Of a stretch of DNA of 64,000 bases, positions 21,233 to 29,649 are shown one piece after another. Position numbers and translations under genes: made by a program. This stretch comes from Rhizobium sp. Pop5. Its GTDB lineage: Bacteria; Pseudomonadota; Alphaproteobacteria; Rhizobiales; Rhizobiaceae. The stretch spans positions 1-64,000 of the forward strand of contig NZ_CP099402.1 of NCBI RefSeq assembly GCF_024721175.1, given 5' to 3'. Under the pieces are notes generated by a model. The model did not search any database and was not told the DNA's origin. It saw only the letters and a list, made by a program, of their open reading frames with translations. How positions within the stretch are numbered: position 1 is the stretch's first letter; each line of letters begins with the position of its first letter.

Positions 21233-21251
21233 TAGTCTAGAAAACAGACTA
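21233..21251. promoter_or_regulatory. Candidate HxlR operator
   Basis: TAGTCT and AGACTA form perfect 6-bp arms 7 bases apart in the 137-bp gap between the divergent SnoaL-like and HxlR genes, nearer the former. Confidence 0.45.
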
Positions 21252-21338
21252 TGAGAACTGGTCTACGCAAGCCTGACACGGCGGGCAAGAAGGCAGGTTT
21301 TGGTGGCAAGGTCAGCCTGCGATGACCGAGGAGAGGGC

Positions 21339-21710
21339 ATGTCTGGGGAAAAGAACGAGCCGAAACCAGCGCCCGGGACGGGGTGCCCGGTCAGAGGCGT
21401 GCTCGACCGCATCGGCGATCAATGGAGCCTGCTCACGCTGGAGGCGCTGGAAGATGGCAAGAAGCGCTTCAACGAACTGCTGCGCGAGATCGGCGATATT
21501 TCGAAACAGATGCTCTCCAAGACATTGCGGCATCTGGAACAGGACGGCTTCGTGACCCGCACCGTCTATCCCGAGGTTCCGCCCCGTGTGGAATATGAAC
21601 TGACGGAGATGGGGCGTTCCTTTCTGATCCCGATGAAAGCGCTGATCGGCTGGGCTGAGCGGAATCATCCGCAAATCATGAGTGCGCGGCAGCGGAATGA
21701 GACGGGTTAA
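21339..21710 (+). CDS. HxlR-family transcriptional regulator
   Basis: The 123-residue protein has the HxlR signature: a conserved cysteine near the N-terminus ([20 protein letters not shown]), then a winged helix ([25 protein letters not shown]) and [11 protein letters not shown]. Cys in this position can sense quinones or electrophiles in related proteins. Start at 21339 is supported by GAGAGGG. It probably controls the divergent SnoaL-like gene and itself. Confidence 0.9.
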   Translation: MSGEKNEPKPAPGTGCPVRGVLDRIGDQWSLLTLEALEDGKKRFNELLREIGDISKQMLSKTLRHLEQDGFVTRTVYPEVPPRVEYELTEMGRSFLIPMKALIGWAERNHPQIMSARQRNETG

Positions 21711-22040
21711 GAGAGCCTCATCCTTGCTGAGGTGCCTCGCAGGGGCCCGCGCACCTCGGGGTGAGGGTGGATAGGGCGTGCCGTGTGGCACCCCCCTCTG
21801 GCCTGCCGGCCATCTCCCCCACAAGGAGGGAGATCGGCTGGGCGCGATGGCTTCCCCAAACAACTGAGCATTGTGATTGTCGCTGCCGTTTGAAAGGGAG
21901 CGATGGTCCAACCTCCTGCCAATCTCCACCCTTGTGGGGGAGATGGCCGGCAGGCCAGAGGGGGGTTGCCATGCGGCACGCCTGTGAAGGAAGAAGTAAA
22001 GTATCTCGCGCTCAAGAGAGCCTCATCCCAAGGCGGCCCA
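21711..22040. repeat. Mosaic of inverted repeats (RIME-like intergenic element)
   Basis: The gap is made of repeats. Arms at about 21778-21834 and 21922-21980 are inverted copies of each other (only a handful of differences over 55-59 bases), each containing a TCTCCC...GGGAGA hairpin, separated by about 87 bp. A further GAGGTGC...GCACCTC hairpin lies at 21729-21757. The build resembles the Rhizobium-specific intergenic mosaic elements. No gene is present. Confidence 0.75.
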
Positions 22041-23009
22041 TCACGCCAGCAGCACCTTCCCCCCCGATCGGAACGGCAGGGCGCAGCGCAGCGCATCGCC
22101 GACCTTTTCCAGCGGAAACACCTCCCGTACCTCGGTGGCGATGACTTTGGCTGCGATCTGCGCGGCGACCTCGGAATAGGCGCGCTGAACGCCATCCATC
22201 GCTTCGGAATGGACCCATTCCCTGAGGTGACAATAGGAAAAGGAGATATCGGGATGGGAGGCCCAGAAGGAGGGTGGGATACTCTCTCCCGACAGCAGGC
22301 CGTAATGCACGAAATGTCCGCCGGGTTTGAGCGCATCGGCAAGCACCGAAGCGCGCGCGCCGCCGACGCAGTCGAGCACGGCGTCGAGCCCATGCCGGCC
22401 GGCGAGGCCGGCGGCGAGATCGTTCTCCGCCTTGTCGACGATGACGGCCTCGAGCCGGCCGCCGAGGCGCGCGAGGGATTCTTCGCTGCGGACGATGGCG
22501 ATCGGCTCCACGCCAACAGCATTCGCCATACCGATCAGGATCGAGCCGATCGAGGCGGCGGCGGCATTGATGGCGATGCGCATGCCCGGCCTCAAGCCGA
22601 TCTTCTTGTGCAGCATCAGCCAGGCGGTCATCGGGTTGACGTAGCTGGTCGCCGCTTCGAAATCGGAAAGCGCGTCGGGCACGCGGAGGCACCAGCTCGG
22701 ATCGGTATCCTTGAACTCCTGCCACCCGCCGGCGCTGCGCACCGGCAGCACGCGCGTTCCGGGCGAAAGGCCATGAGCCTCTTGACCGCACTCTTCGACC
22801 ACGCCGAAGGCTTCGAAGCCGGGAATGAAGGGCAGGGTCGTGCGGCCCGCATAGGCGCCTGAAATGGTGATGATATCGGAGGGATTGATCGAGCGCGCGA
22901 GCAGCCGCACCCGCACCTTGTCGCGCGAAAGCGGCGCCAGTTCGGCCCGTTCGATGCCGACGACCTCCTCGGCCGGGCCGAATTTTCGCACGACCGCCTG
23001 ATATTGCAT
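22041..23009 (-). CDS. Quinone oxidoreductase / enoyl reductase-like MDR protein
   Basis: A 322-residue medium-chain dehydrogenase/reductase without the zinc ligands of alcohol dehydrogenases. The N-terminal catalytic domain has SINPSDIITISG and PGFEAFGVV; the NADPH-binding domain has the AAAASIGSILI loop. It resembles quinone reductases and 2-enoyl thioester reductases. I start it at the ATG at 23009, 5 bases after GGGGGA; the ATG at 23015 is too close to that site. It is divergent from the thioesterase-ligase-thiolase operon, which supports a thioester substrate. Confidence 0.8.
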   Translation of the reverse strand: MQYQAVVRKFGPAEEVVGIERAELAPLSRDKVRVRLLARSINPSDIITISGAYAGRTTLPFIPGFEAFGVVEECGQEAHGLSPGTRVLPVRSAGGWQEFKDTDPSWCLRVPDALSDFEAATSYVNPMTAWLMLHKKIGLRPGMRIAINAAAASIGSILIGMANAVGVEPIAIVRSEESLARLGGRLEAVIVDKAENDLAAGLAGRHGLDAVLDCVGGARASVLADALKPGGHFVHYGLLSGESIPPSFWASHPDISFSYCHLREWVHSEAMDGVQRAYSEVAAQIAAKVIATEVREVFPLEKVGDALRCALPFRSGGKVLLA

Positions 23010-23062
23010 TTGCATCCCCCACACATCAGGTTAGAACACGCCTTCGAAATTTCGGTGATCGA

Positions 23063-23479
23063 ATGAGCGTTGACGACAGGCCTTTAGCATCGTTCCGGGT
23101 CTCGATGCGAGACATCGACATCTATGGCCATGTCCACAATTCGGTCTATCTCGACTATTGCGAGGATGCGGTCGTCGAGTTCCTGCGCCACCGCGACATT
23201 CTCAGCCACTTCCGTCACACCACGTCCGGCGTTGCCTATCACGTCAAGAAGGCGGAGATCACCTTTCACAGCCCGATCGATGTCGACGATATCGTCGAGG
23301 CGAAGGTCAAGGTCGAGAAGATCGGACGTTCGAGCCTCTCCTTTACGATCGAGCTCTATCGCCAGCGCGATGGCGCCCACTGCGCATCGGGCGGCCTCGT
23401 CTGGGTCTGCGTCGGCCTCTCCGACAGCCGCCCGACGCCGATCCCCGAGGCGACGAGAGCCGCCTTGTCGCAGGACTGA
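23063..23479 (+). CDS. Acyl-CoA thioesterase, 4HBT/YbgC-like hot-dog fold
   Basis: The 138-residue protein has the 4HBT active-site pattern RDIDIYGHVHNSVYLDYCEDA at residues 16-36, with the catalytic Asp in DIYGHVHN. It would hydrolyse acyl-CoA esters. It is the first gene of an operon with an AMP-dependent ligase (start 4 bases after its stop) and a thiolase, and is divergent from the MDR reductase. Confidence 0.87.
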   Translation: MSVDDRPLASFRVSMRDIDIYGHVHNSVYLDYCEDAVVEFLRHRDILSHFRHTTSGVAYHVKKAEITFHSPIDVDDIVEAKVKVEKIGRSSLSFTIELYRQRDGAHCASGGLVWVCVGLSDSRPTPIPEATRAALSQD

Positions 23480-23482
23480 GCC

Positions 23483-25006
23483 ATGCCGATCCATAACGAG
23501 CTTCTTCGACACGCCACCGAGAGACCGGAAAAGCCGGCGGTCGTGATCGACGGCCGGTCGCTCAGCTATGGCGAACTTTACGCCCGCTCAAGCGCGATCT
23601 GTCGCTTTCTCCAAGCGCTTCCGCGCTCGAACCGGCGCTCACTCGATTTGCCCGGCGTCGAAAAACTTGTGGGCCTCAGCCTCGGCAATCACATCGGCTT
23701 TGCCGAATATTTCATCGCCGCCACCGCCTCGCCGCATGCCGCGGCAGTCATCGATCCGATGATGCCGGCCGAAAGGATCGAGCGCATCGTCGAGCGCCTG
23801 GCACCCGACGTGCTTGTCGTCGACGACGGTGCGAGCCCGAGCGGCGAAATCGGCCGCAGGCTCGGCATCCCTGTCATCGTCGCCGGAGCCGAGCCCTTCG
23901 ACCTTCCTTCGCCGGAAGCCAGCTTGCCTGCCGATGCCGAGGGGATCTTCCTGATCGGCTTCACCTCGGGCACAACAGCCGAGCCGAAGGCCTATTATCG
24001 TTCCCGCGAGCAGTGGCGCAGGAGCCTCGACCGGGGGCGTCTTGTCTTCGAACTCCAGGACGCGCCGTCAACCCTGTGCCCGGGAGCGCTCGCGCATGGG
24101 TTGGCGCTTTACGCACTGGTCGAAGCACTCGATACCGGGGCGACTTTCCATTCTGTGGGGAAATGGGAGCCCGGCGCGGTCGCCCGCATTCTCTCCTCCA
24201 TGCAGATCGAACGGCTGGTCGCCGTGCCCACCCATATAGCGGGCATTGCTCGAGCATCGACGGGCGAACCCGCGCTGACTTCGCTGCGCGACGTGCTGAC
24301 GGCAGGCGCGAAACTGAACCTCAATGAGGTCGAATCCATGCGCCGCCTTTTCCCGAAGGCGCGCATCCGGGAATATTACGGCGCATCCGAAATCGGCTTC
24401 ATGACGGTCTCGACACTTGTCGGCGGCGAGACCGATTTTCCGATCGACCGGGTCGGACAAGCCTATCCCGGCGTCGAAATCTCCATCCGCGACCCCGAGC
24501 AAAACGACGTCGGCACCGATGTGCCGGGCACCATTTTCGTCAACAGCGACCTGATTGCCGACGGCTATCTCTGGGGCGACGACGGCCAGGCGTTCCGGGT
24601 CACCCCGGCGGGGGCGACGGTCGGCGATCTCGGCGAGATCGATGCGAACGGCATGCTGCGGGTCATCGGCCGGTCGGGCGGCATGATGATCACGGGCGGC
24701 AACAACGTCTATCCCGCCGAGGTCGAGAGCGCGCTGAAAACCTGCCCCGGCGTTGAGGATGCCGTCGTCTTCGGGTTGCCGGATGCCTATTACGGCCAGC
24801 GGATCGTCGCCGTCGTCTCCGGCGAGGCGACGGATGCGAAAAATCTCGCCGACCATTGCGCCGGCAAGCTTGCAAGGTTCAAGATCCCCAGGGAATTCCA
24901 CCATATCGGCGCCTGGCCGATGACGAGCAGCGGCAAGATCGCGCGCGGACAGGTGGAAGCATCGGTCAATTCGGGAGACGGTCTTGTCCTACGCCTATCA
25001 GCCTGA
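23483..25006 (+). CDS. AMP-dependent acyl-CoA ligase
   Basis: The 507-residue adenylate-forming enzyme has the P-loop TSGTTAEPK near 160, the YGASEIGF motif near 300, the GGNNVYPAEVE hinge region near 410 and the C-terminal SSGKIARG with the catalytic Lys near 485. It activates a carboxylic acid to its CoA ester; the chain specificity cannot be told. It follows the thioesterase gene closely and overlaps the thiolase gene by 23 bp. Confidence 0.88.
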   Translation: MPIHNELLRHATERPEKPAVVIDGRSLSYGELYARSSAICRFLQALPRSNRRSLDLPGVEKLVGLSLGNHIGFAEYFIAATASPHAAAVIDPMMPAERIERIVERLAPDVLVVDDGASPSGEIGRRLGIPVIVAGAEPFDLPSPEASLPADAEGIFLIGFTSGTTAEPKAYYRSREQWRRSLDRGRLVFELQDAPSTLCPGALAHGLALYALVEALDTGATFHSVGKWEPGAVARILSSMQIERLVAVPTHIAGIARASTGEPALTSLRDVLTAGAKLNLNEVESMRRLFPKARIREYYGASEIGFMTVSTLVGGETDFPIDRVGQAYPGVEISIRDPEQNDVGTDVPGTIFVNSDLIADGYLWGDDGQAFRVTPAGATVGDLGEIDANGMLRVIGRSGGMMITGGNNVYPAEVESALKTCPGVEDAVVFGLPDAYYGQRIVAVVSGEATDAKNLADHCAGKLARFKIPREFHHIGAWPMTSSGKIARGQVEASVNSGDGLVLRLSA

Positions 25007-26183
25007 CGAGGATTGGCAACCGGTGGTGGTCGCCGCTTACCGCACGCCGATCGGCCGAGCCTTCGGCTCGTTTGCGACCATTACGGCCGAAGATCTGCTT
25101 GCCCCGATCATCCGCCGGATCGTCGTCGAAACGGGAATTGCGCCCGACGCCATCGACGATGTCCTTGTCGGCAATGCCGCGGGAGGCGGCGGCAATATCG
25201 GCCGGCTGGCCGCCCTCAACGCGGGGCTGCCCATGGCCGTTCCCGGCGTTGCGATCGACCGGCAATGCGGCTCCGGGCTGGAAGCGATCATCCTGGCCGC
25301 CCGGCTGATCCAGGCGAAAGCCGGCTCGTGTTTTCTCGCCGGCGGCGTCGAGAGCGTCAGCACCGCGCCATGGCGTGTCGAAAAACCGAAAGCCAATGGC
25401 GCCGTGCCACGCTTTTACGGTCGGGCGCGCTTTTCGCCCGAGGCGATCGGCGATCCCGAGATGGGCGTCGCCGCCGAAAACGTCGCGCGGGAGTTCGGCA
25501 TCTCGCGCCAAAGGCAGGATGAATTCGCCCTGCGCAGCCACGGGCTCGCTGTCAAGGCGGCTGAAGCCGGCCTGCTCCGGCCGGAGATCGTCGAGATCTC
25601 CACGGCTCACGGACTGGTGGAACGGGACGAATGCCCACGCCAGACGACCTCGATCGAGGCGCTGGCAAACCTGAAGCCCGTCTTCCAGGCAGACGGTTCG
25701 GTGACGGCGGGCAATGCCTGCCCTCTGAATGACGGCGCCTGCCTGGTGCTCGTCATGAGCCGCGGCATGGCGAAAGGCCTCGGCATCGAGAAAGGCCTCG
25801 CCTTCATCGACAGCGCCGCCGCCGGCGTCGACCCCAACCTGCTCGGCATCGGCCCGGTCGCCTCGACCAGAAAGCTCCTGCAGCGCCAGCCCGGCCTCTC
25901 ACTTTCCGGCGTTGACGCCATCGAATTCAACGAGGCTTTCGCGTCCCAGGTTCTGGCATCGCTGGATCAACTCGGCATCGCCGCCGACGCGGTCAACAAG
26001 GAGGGCGGCGCCATTGCGCTCGGCCACCCCTTCGGCGCCTCCGGCGCAATTCTCGTTAGCCGGCTATATAGCCAGCTGGTTCGCGGAGACCGCTGGTCGC
26101 CTGCCGCAACCGGCCTCGCCACGATCGGCATCGGCGGCGGCATCGGGCTGACCGCACTGTTCGAGGCTGTCGGGCTTTCGTGA
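24984..26183 (+). CDS. Thiolase-family protein lacking the second catalytic cysteine
   Basis: The 399-residue protein has the thiolase nucleophile Cys95 in DRQCGSGLE, the EFNEAFA motif and the GHPFGASGA histidine motif. Where thiolases normally read CxGGG, this one reads GIGGG, so Gly382 replaces the proton-shuttling cysteine. It may therefore be a weak or altered thiolase, or a condensing enzyme. The start is a TTG at 24984 after GGGAGA, inside the ligase gene. Last gene of the operon. Confidence 0.85.
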   Translation: MSYAYQPDEDWQPVVVAAYRTPIGRAFGSFATITAEDLLAPIIRRIVVETGIAPDAIDDVLVGNAAGGGGNIGRLAALNAGLPMAVPGVAIDRQCGSGLEAIILAARLIQAKAGSCFLAGGVESVSTAPWRVEKPKANGAVPRFYGRARFSPEAIGDPEMGVAAENVAREFGISRQRQDEFALRSHGLAVKAAEAGLLRPEIVEISTAHGLVERDECPRQTTSIEALANLKPVFQADGSVTAGNACPLNDGACLVLVMSRGMAKGLGIEKGLAFIDSAAAGVDPNLLGIGPVASTRKLLQRQPGLSLSGVDAIEFNEAFASQVLASLDQLGIAADAVNKEGGAIALGHPFGASGAILVSRLYSQLVRGDRWSPAATGLATIGIGGGIGLTALFEAVGLS

Positions 26184-26213
26184 AGAGACGTTCTTCATGC
26201 TTGCGCCAGGGGA

Positions 26214-27182
26214 TCAATTCTCGGATCGATCGACCGATGACTGGAATGAAGGCGTCTCGGGCGCGGAAAGCGCGTGCGCGATTTCACTTCGCAGCCATGC
26301 ACTTCCCGGATCGCTGTCGAAACGGCGAAGCCAGTACATGGTCACATCCATTTTCGGCGATTCCATCGGCGGCATGAACACGTCGAGCTTTAGCCGGCCG
26401 ATCAGGGTGCGAGCAAAATGAACCGGAATGCTTCCCAGCATTTCGCTCGATTCAACGGCGAGAGCAACTGCCTGGAAATGGGGTACCGTGACCATGACGC
26501 GCCGCGCAAGGCCAAGGCGGGCGAGGGCGGGATCGATCGTTCCGGTCCGGCTCCCATCGGCGGAGCGCAGGACGTGAGGGACGGCGCAGAACAGATCTGC
26601 CGGTATGGCGTCTCCCGGACGAAGTCCGCGGCTGGCAAAAAGAGGATGCCCCTGCTTTGCGATGCAGACCAACCATGATTGGAGCACCTTGCGGCTCGCA
26701 ACCCATTCCGGCGCTTCGAGCGATCGGTCGACGACGATATCCGCTCGGCCGTCGCGCAGCATCTCGAAGACTTCCGACGAGGCATGATCGATCATCTGCA
26801 AGGTGACGGAAGGCGCAGCTTCGGCCACACGCGCAGCCAGCGGCGGCATCAGCAATGTCGAGAAGTAATCCGATCCGATCAGCATGAAGGAACGGGTCGA
26901 GGTGGCGGGATCGAAAACAGCGGTCGCCGCCAATGCCTCTTCCATGCCGGCCAGCGCCTGCCTGATCGGATGGCGCAATTCGAGGGCGCGCGCCGTCGGC
27001 ATCATCTGGTTGCCTTCTCTCACGAACAATTCGTCATCAAGCAAGGCGCGCAATCTGCCGAGCGCCGAACTCACGGCCGGCTGGGACAAGCCGACCCGCT
27101 CGCCTGCCCGCACCGTCGAAAGCTCTGCCATCATGGCGTCGAAGACGCGCAACAGGTTCAGGTCGAGGGCGGAGAAATTCAC
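26214..27182 (-). CDS. LysR-type regulator, NodD/NahR-like branch
   Basis: A 322-residue LysR protein opening with LDLNLLRVFDAMMAE, the pattern of the NodD/NahR/LinR branch, with helix-turn-helix at about residues 22-65 (AGERVGLSQPAVSSALGRLR) and a long effector domain containing VPHFQAVALAVESSEML. It is convergent with the thiolase gene (31 bp apart) and divergent from the broken cupin gene at 27293. Its target is not obvious. Confidence 0.87.
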   Translation of the reverse strand: MNFSALDLNLLRVFDAMMAELSTVRAGERVGLSQPAVSSALGRLRALLDDELFVREGNQMMPTARALELRHPIRQALAGMEEALAATAVFDPATSTRSFMLIGSDYFSTLLMPPLAARVAEAAPSVTLQMIDHASSEVFEMLRDGRADIVVDRSLEAPEWVASRKVLQSWLVCIAKQGHPLFASRGLRPGDAIPADLFCAVPHVLRSADGSRTGTIDPALARLGLARRVMVTVPHFQAVALAVESSEMLGSIPVHFARTLIGRLKLDVFMPPMESPKMDVTMYWLRRFDSDPGSAWLRSEIAHALSAPETPSFQSSVDRSEN

Positions 27183-27292
27183 GCGGTCAATATCCCCTAT
27201 ACGATCATTCGATTTCCGTGCGGCCGCGGTCGGCGATAGTGATGGAGAGCAGGCTGGAACTCTATTCCAAATGACCCCGGAAGGAAATCGGC

Positions 27293-27753
27293 ATGAGCGT
27301 TGCGGCGAGAACCGTGCGGACAGTAACCTGGATGCAAACGACCTACTCCATCAATATCGGCAGGTTTGAAAGCGGGGGCATCCTCGGCGTTTTCGAAAGC
27401 AAGGTGCCCGCAGGTGGCGGGCCACCGATCCACATTCATCACAACGAGGACGAAGTGATCCATGTGATCGAAGGCGCCTACGAGTTCTGGTGCGATGGCA
27501 AGCTTGTCCCGGTCGGTCCGGGCAGCTCGATCTTCCTGCCGCGCGGCGTGCCGCACACTTTTCGTGTAATCGGCACGTCTCCCGGACGCAACCTTACCGT
27601 CCTGACGCCGGGCGGCATGGAGGAATTCTTCATCGAGGCGGCCGCGCAGGCGCGCGGCTGCCGGAAGACATGGATCGGCTCCTGCAACTGGCGGAACGCT
27701 ACGGCATCGAATTTCGGGGGCCGGCGAACTGGGAAACAGACCGGACGCACTGA
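27293..27753 (+). pseudogene. Frameshifted cupin-domain protein
   Basis: Residues 1-120 form a good cupin ([18 protein letters not shown] with metal-binding His and Glu, then [14 protein letters not shown]). Near 27650 the natural frame is lost; the expected C-terminus ([19 protein letters not shown] and on to WETDRTH) continues in another frame and ends at 27753. A one-base loss, or a base-calling error, explains this. In the unshifted frame the reading runs on into a thiolase relic and stops at 27964. RBS GGAAAT-like and ATG at 27293. Confidence 0.7.
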
Positions 27754-27781
27754 CGCCGGCGGCGTGCGACCGCGCCCTGCC

Positions 27782-27962
27782 ACGTCGATCGAGGCGCTGG
27801 CAAAGCTCCGGCCCGTCTTCCTGGCCGACGGCTCGGTGACGGCAGGCAATGCCTGCCCGCTGAATGACGGCGCCTGCCTGGTGCTGGTCATGAGCCGCGG
27901 CATGGCAAAAGGCTCTCTCTTTCATCGACAGCACCGCCGCCGGCGGCGTAGCCGTGTAGCTT
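27782..27962 (+). pseudogene. Thiolase gene relic
   Basis: About 132 bases match the thiolase gene at 25647 onward with roughly 13 differences (TSIEALA...[22 protein letters not shown]), followed by a deletion of about 18 bases between repeated AAAGGC and a further match (TTCATCGACAGC). Start and end of the gene are missing. The divergence suggests it derives from another thiolase copy and not a recent duplication. Confidence 0.75.
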
Positions 27963-28357
27963 AAGCGGAAGGGATGGTCGTGCCGCCCCTCATCCGCCTG
28001 CCGGCACCTTTGCCTGGGTTGAGCCACTGGTCTCAGCCCGTCCTTCGAACCCCCGCTGGGGAGAAGAGGATATGCCGCACCGCCTCCGTCCCTCGCGACG
28101 CTTTGACGACGCAGATCCTCCTCCGTTTCCGCAAGACGTTTCGACCGCAGGGCGAGCCCTCCTACACCTTGGCATAGGGCGACAGCGACTGAGGGAGAAT
28201 GGTTCAGAGCCGCGATCGGGCGCATTCTCTTGGCGATCGGTTCCGGCCGATGGAACCGCTTCACGCGGTTTCGGCACTTCGAGCAGGTCCTGCTCGCCTT
28301 CGTTCAGCAAAGGCAAGTCAACAGAGGATATTCCTCGCAAGGAGAAGGAGACTACCC
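27963..28357. other. Intergenic stretch of about 395 bp
   Basis: No convincing gene. It holds a short CCCC-GCT-GGGG hairpin near 28055 that shares its core with the repeat at 41593, and the leader of the NmrA-like gene with a strong AAGGAGAAGGAG site at the end. Confidence 0.5.
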
Positions 28358-29122
28358 ATGAAGATCGTCGTTATCGGCGGCACCGGGCTCATCGGCTCGA
28401 AGACCGTGGAAAGATTGCGCAGCAAGGGGCACGACGTCCTGCCGGCCTCGCCGAATTCGGGCGTCGACACCATCACCGGCAAGGGGCTCCCCGAAGCGCT
28501 CGCCGGCGCGCAGGTGGTGATCGACCTCGCCAACTCGCCTTCCTTCGAGGACAAGGCGGTTCTCGAATTCTTCCAGACCTCGGGGCGCAACCTTCTCGCC
28601 GCCGAGAAAGCCGCCGGCGTGAAGCATCACATCGCGCTCTCGATCGTCGGCATGGAGCGGCTGCAGGACAGCGGCTACATGCGCGCCAAGAAGGCCCAGG
28701 AGGACCTGATCAAGGGTTCCGGCATTCCCTACACCATCGTGCATTCCACGCAGTTTCATGAGTTCATGGCGGGCATCGCCCAGGCGGGCGCGGTCGGCCA
28801 GATGGTGCATCTGTCGCCGGCTTACGTGCAGCCGATCGCCTCGGACGACGTCGCCGATGTCATGGCCGAGGTGGCGCTGGCCGCACCCGTCAACGGCACG
28901 ATCGAAATCGGCGGACCGGAGAAAGTCCGCCTCACCGACATCGTGACGCGCCTCTTCAAGGCGACGAACGATCCGCGTCAGATCATGGCCGATCCGCATG
29001 CCCGCTATTTCGGCGTCGAGCTCGAGGACAATTCACTCGTGGCAGGGCCGAAGGCCCGGCTCGGCCGCATCCGCTTCGATGACTGGCTGCGCCAGCATCC
29101 GCCCCAGAAGATGAGCGCCTGA
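28358..29122 (+). CDS. NmrA-like NAD(P)-binding protein
   Basis: A 254-residue atypical SDR with an N-terminal dinucleotide motif VIGGTGLIGSKT at residues 4-15, a VVIDLANSPSF segment and YMRAKKAQEDLIKGSGIPYTIV, where Tyr and Lys occupy the position of the SDR active site. Such proteins are redox-cofactor sensors or reductases. AAGGAGAAGGAG precedes the ATG at 28358. It is followed 62 bp later by a secreted cupin gene, likely in the same transcript. Confidence 0.85.
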   Translation: MKIVVIGGTGLIGSKTVERLRSKGHDVLPASPNSGVDTITGKGLPEALAGAQVVIDLANSPSFEDKAVLEFFQTSGRNLLAAEKAAGVKHHIALSIVGMERLQDSGYMRAKKAQEDLIKGSGIPYTIVHSTQFHEFMAGIAQAGAVGQMVHLSPAYVQPIASDDVADVMAEVALAAPVNGTIEIGGPEKVRLTDIVTRLFKATNDPRQIMADPHARYFGVELEDNSLVAGPKARLGRIRFDDWLRQHPPQKMSA

Positions 29123-29184
29123 TCGCCGGGGCCGCTTTCGCGGCCCTCGCTGCAACCGTTCCCATCAATCCAAGGAGACCAGAC

Positions 29185-29601
29185 ATGTTAGGAAAAATGA
29201 TCTCGGCAGCGGCATTCGCCGTTGCCCTTGTTGCCGGCACCGCCGCCGCGCATGCCGCGGGCGACAAGGCGAAGGTAACCCTCGTCTACGATCACGAGCT
29301 TCCCAACGTTCCCGGCAAGAGCATCAAGGCCGTGCTCGTCGAATATAAGCCCGGCGGCACATCGCCAGGCCACACCCACCCGAAATCGGCCTTCATCTAT
29401 GCCACCGTTCTGGAGGGCTCGATCAAAAGCCAGGTGAACGACGGCCCGGTGAAGATTTACAAGGCCGGTGAAAGCTTTCCCGAATTCCCCGGCGATCACC
29501 ACAGCGTCAGCGCCAACGGCAGCAAGACCAAGCCGGCGAAACTGCTCGCGGTCTTCGTGGTGAACACGGGCGAGACGGAACTGACGACCGACGACAAGTA
29601 A
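29185..29601 (+). CDS. Secreted cupin-domain protein
   Basis: The 138-residue protein has a signal peptide (cleavage after AHA, near residue 24) and one cupin domain: PGHTHPKSAFIYATVLEGS holds the first metal-binding set, and FPGDHHSVSAN the second. It would sit in the periplasm. AAGGAG is placed well before the ATG. A terminator follows. Function unknown; proteins of this shape are often next to NmrA-like genes in rhizobia. Confidence 0.82.
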   Translation: MLGKMISAAAFAVALVAGTAAAHAAGDKAKVTLVYDHELPNVPGKSIKAVLVEYKPGGTSPGHTHPKSAFIYATVLEGSIKSQVNDGPVKIYKAGESFPEFPGDHHSVSANGSKTKPAKLLAVFVVNTGETELTTDDK

Positions 29602-29610
29602 GCTGCCCCC

Positions 29611-29638
29611 GATGCCCGGCACCGCCGGGCATCGTTTT
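29611..29638 (+). terminator. Intrinsic terminator after the secreted cupin gene
   Basis: A perfect 10-bp stem (GATGCCCGGC / GCCGGGCATC) with an ACC loop is followed by GTTTTCC. It lies between convergent genes. Confidence 0.8.
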
Positions 29639-29649
29639 CCCCCGCCTTG

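Noticed and set aside
27197..28264. A 355-codon minus-strand frame over the broken cupin region
   Set aside because: The cupin and thiolase resemblance is on the plus strand; this frame resembles nothing.
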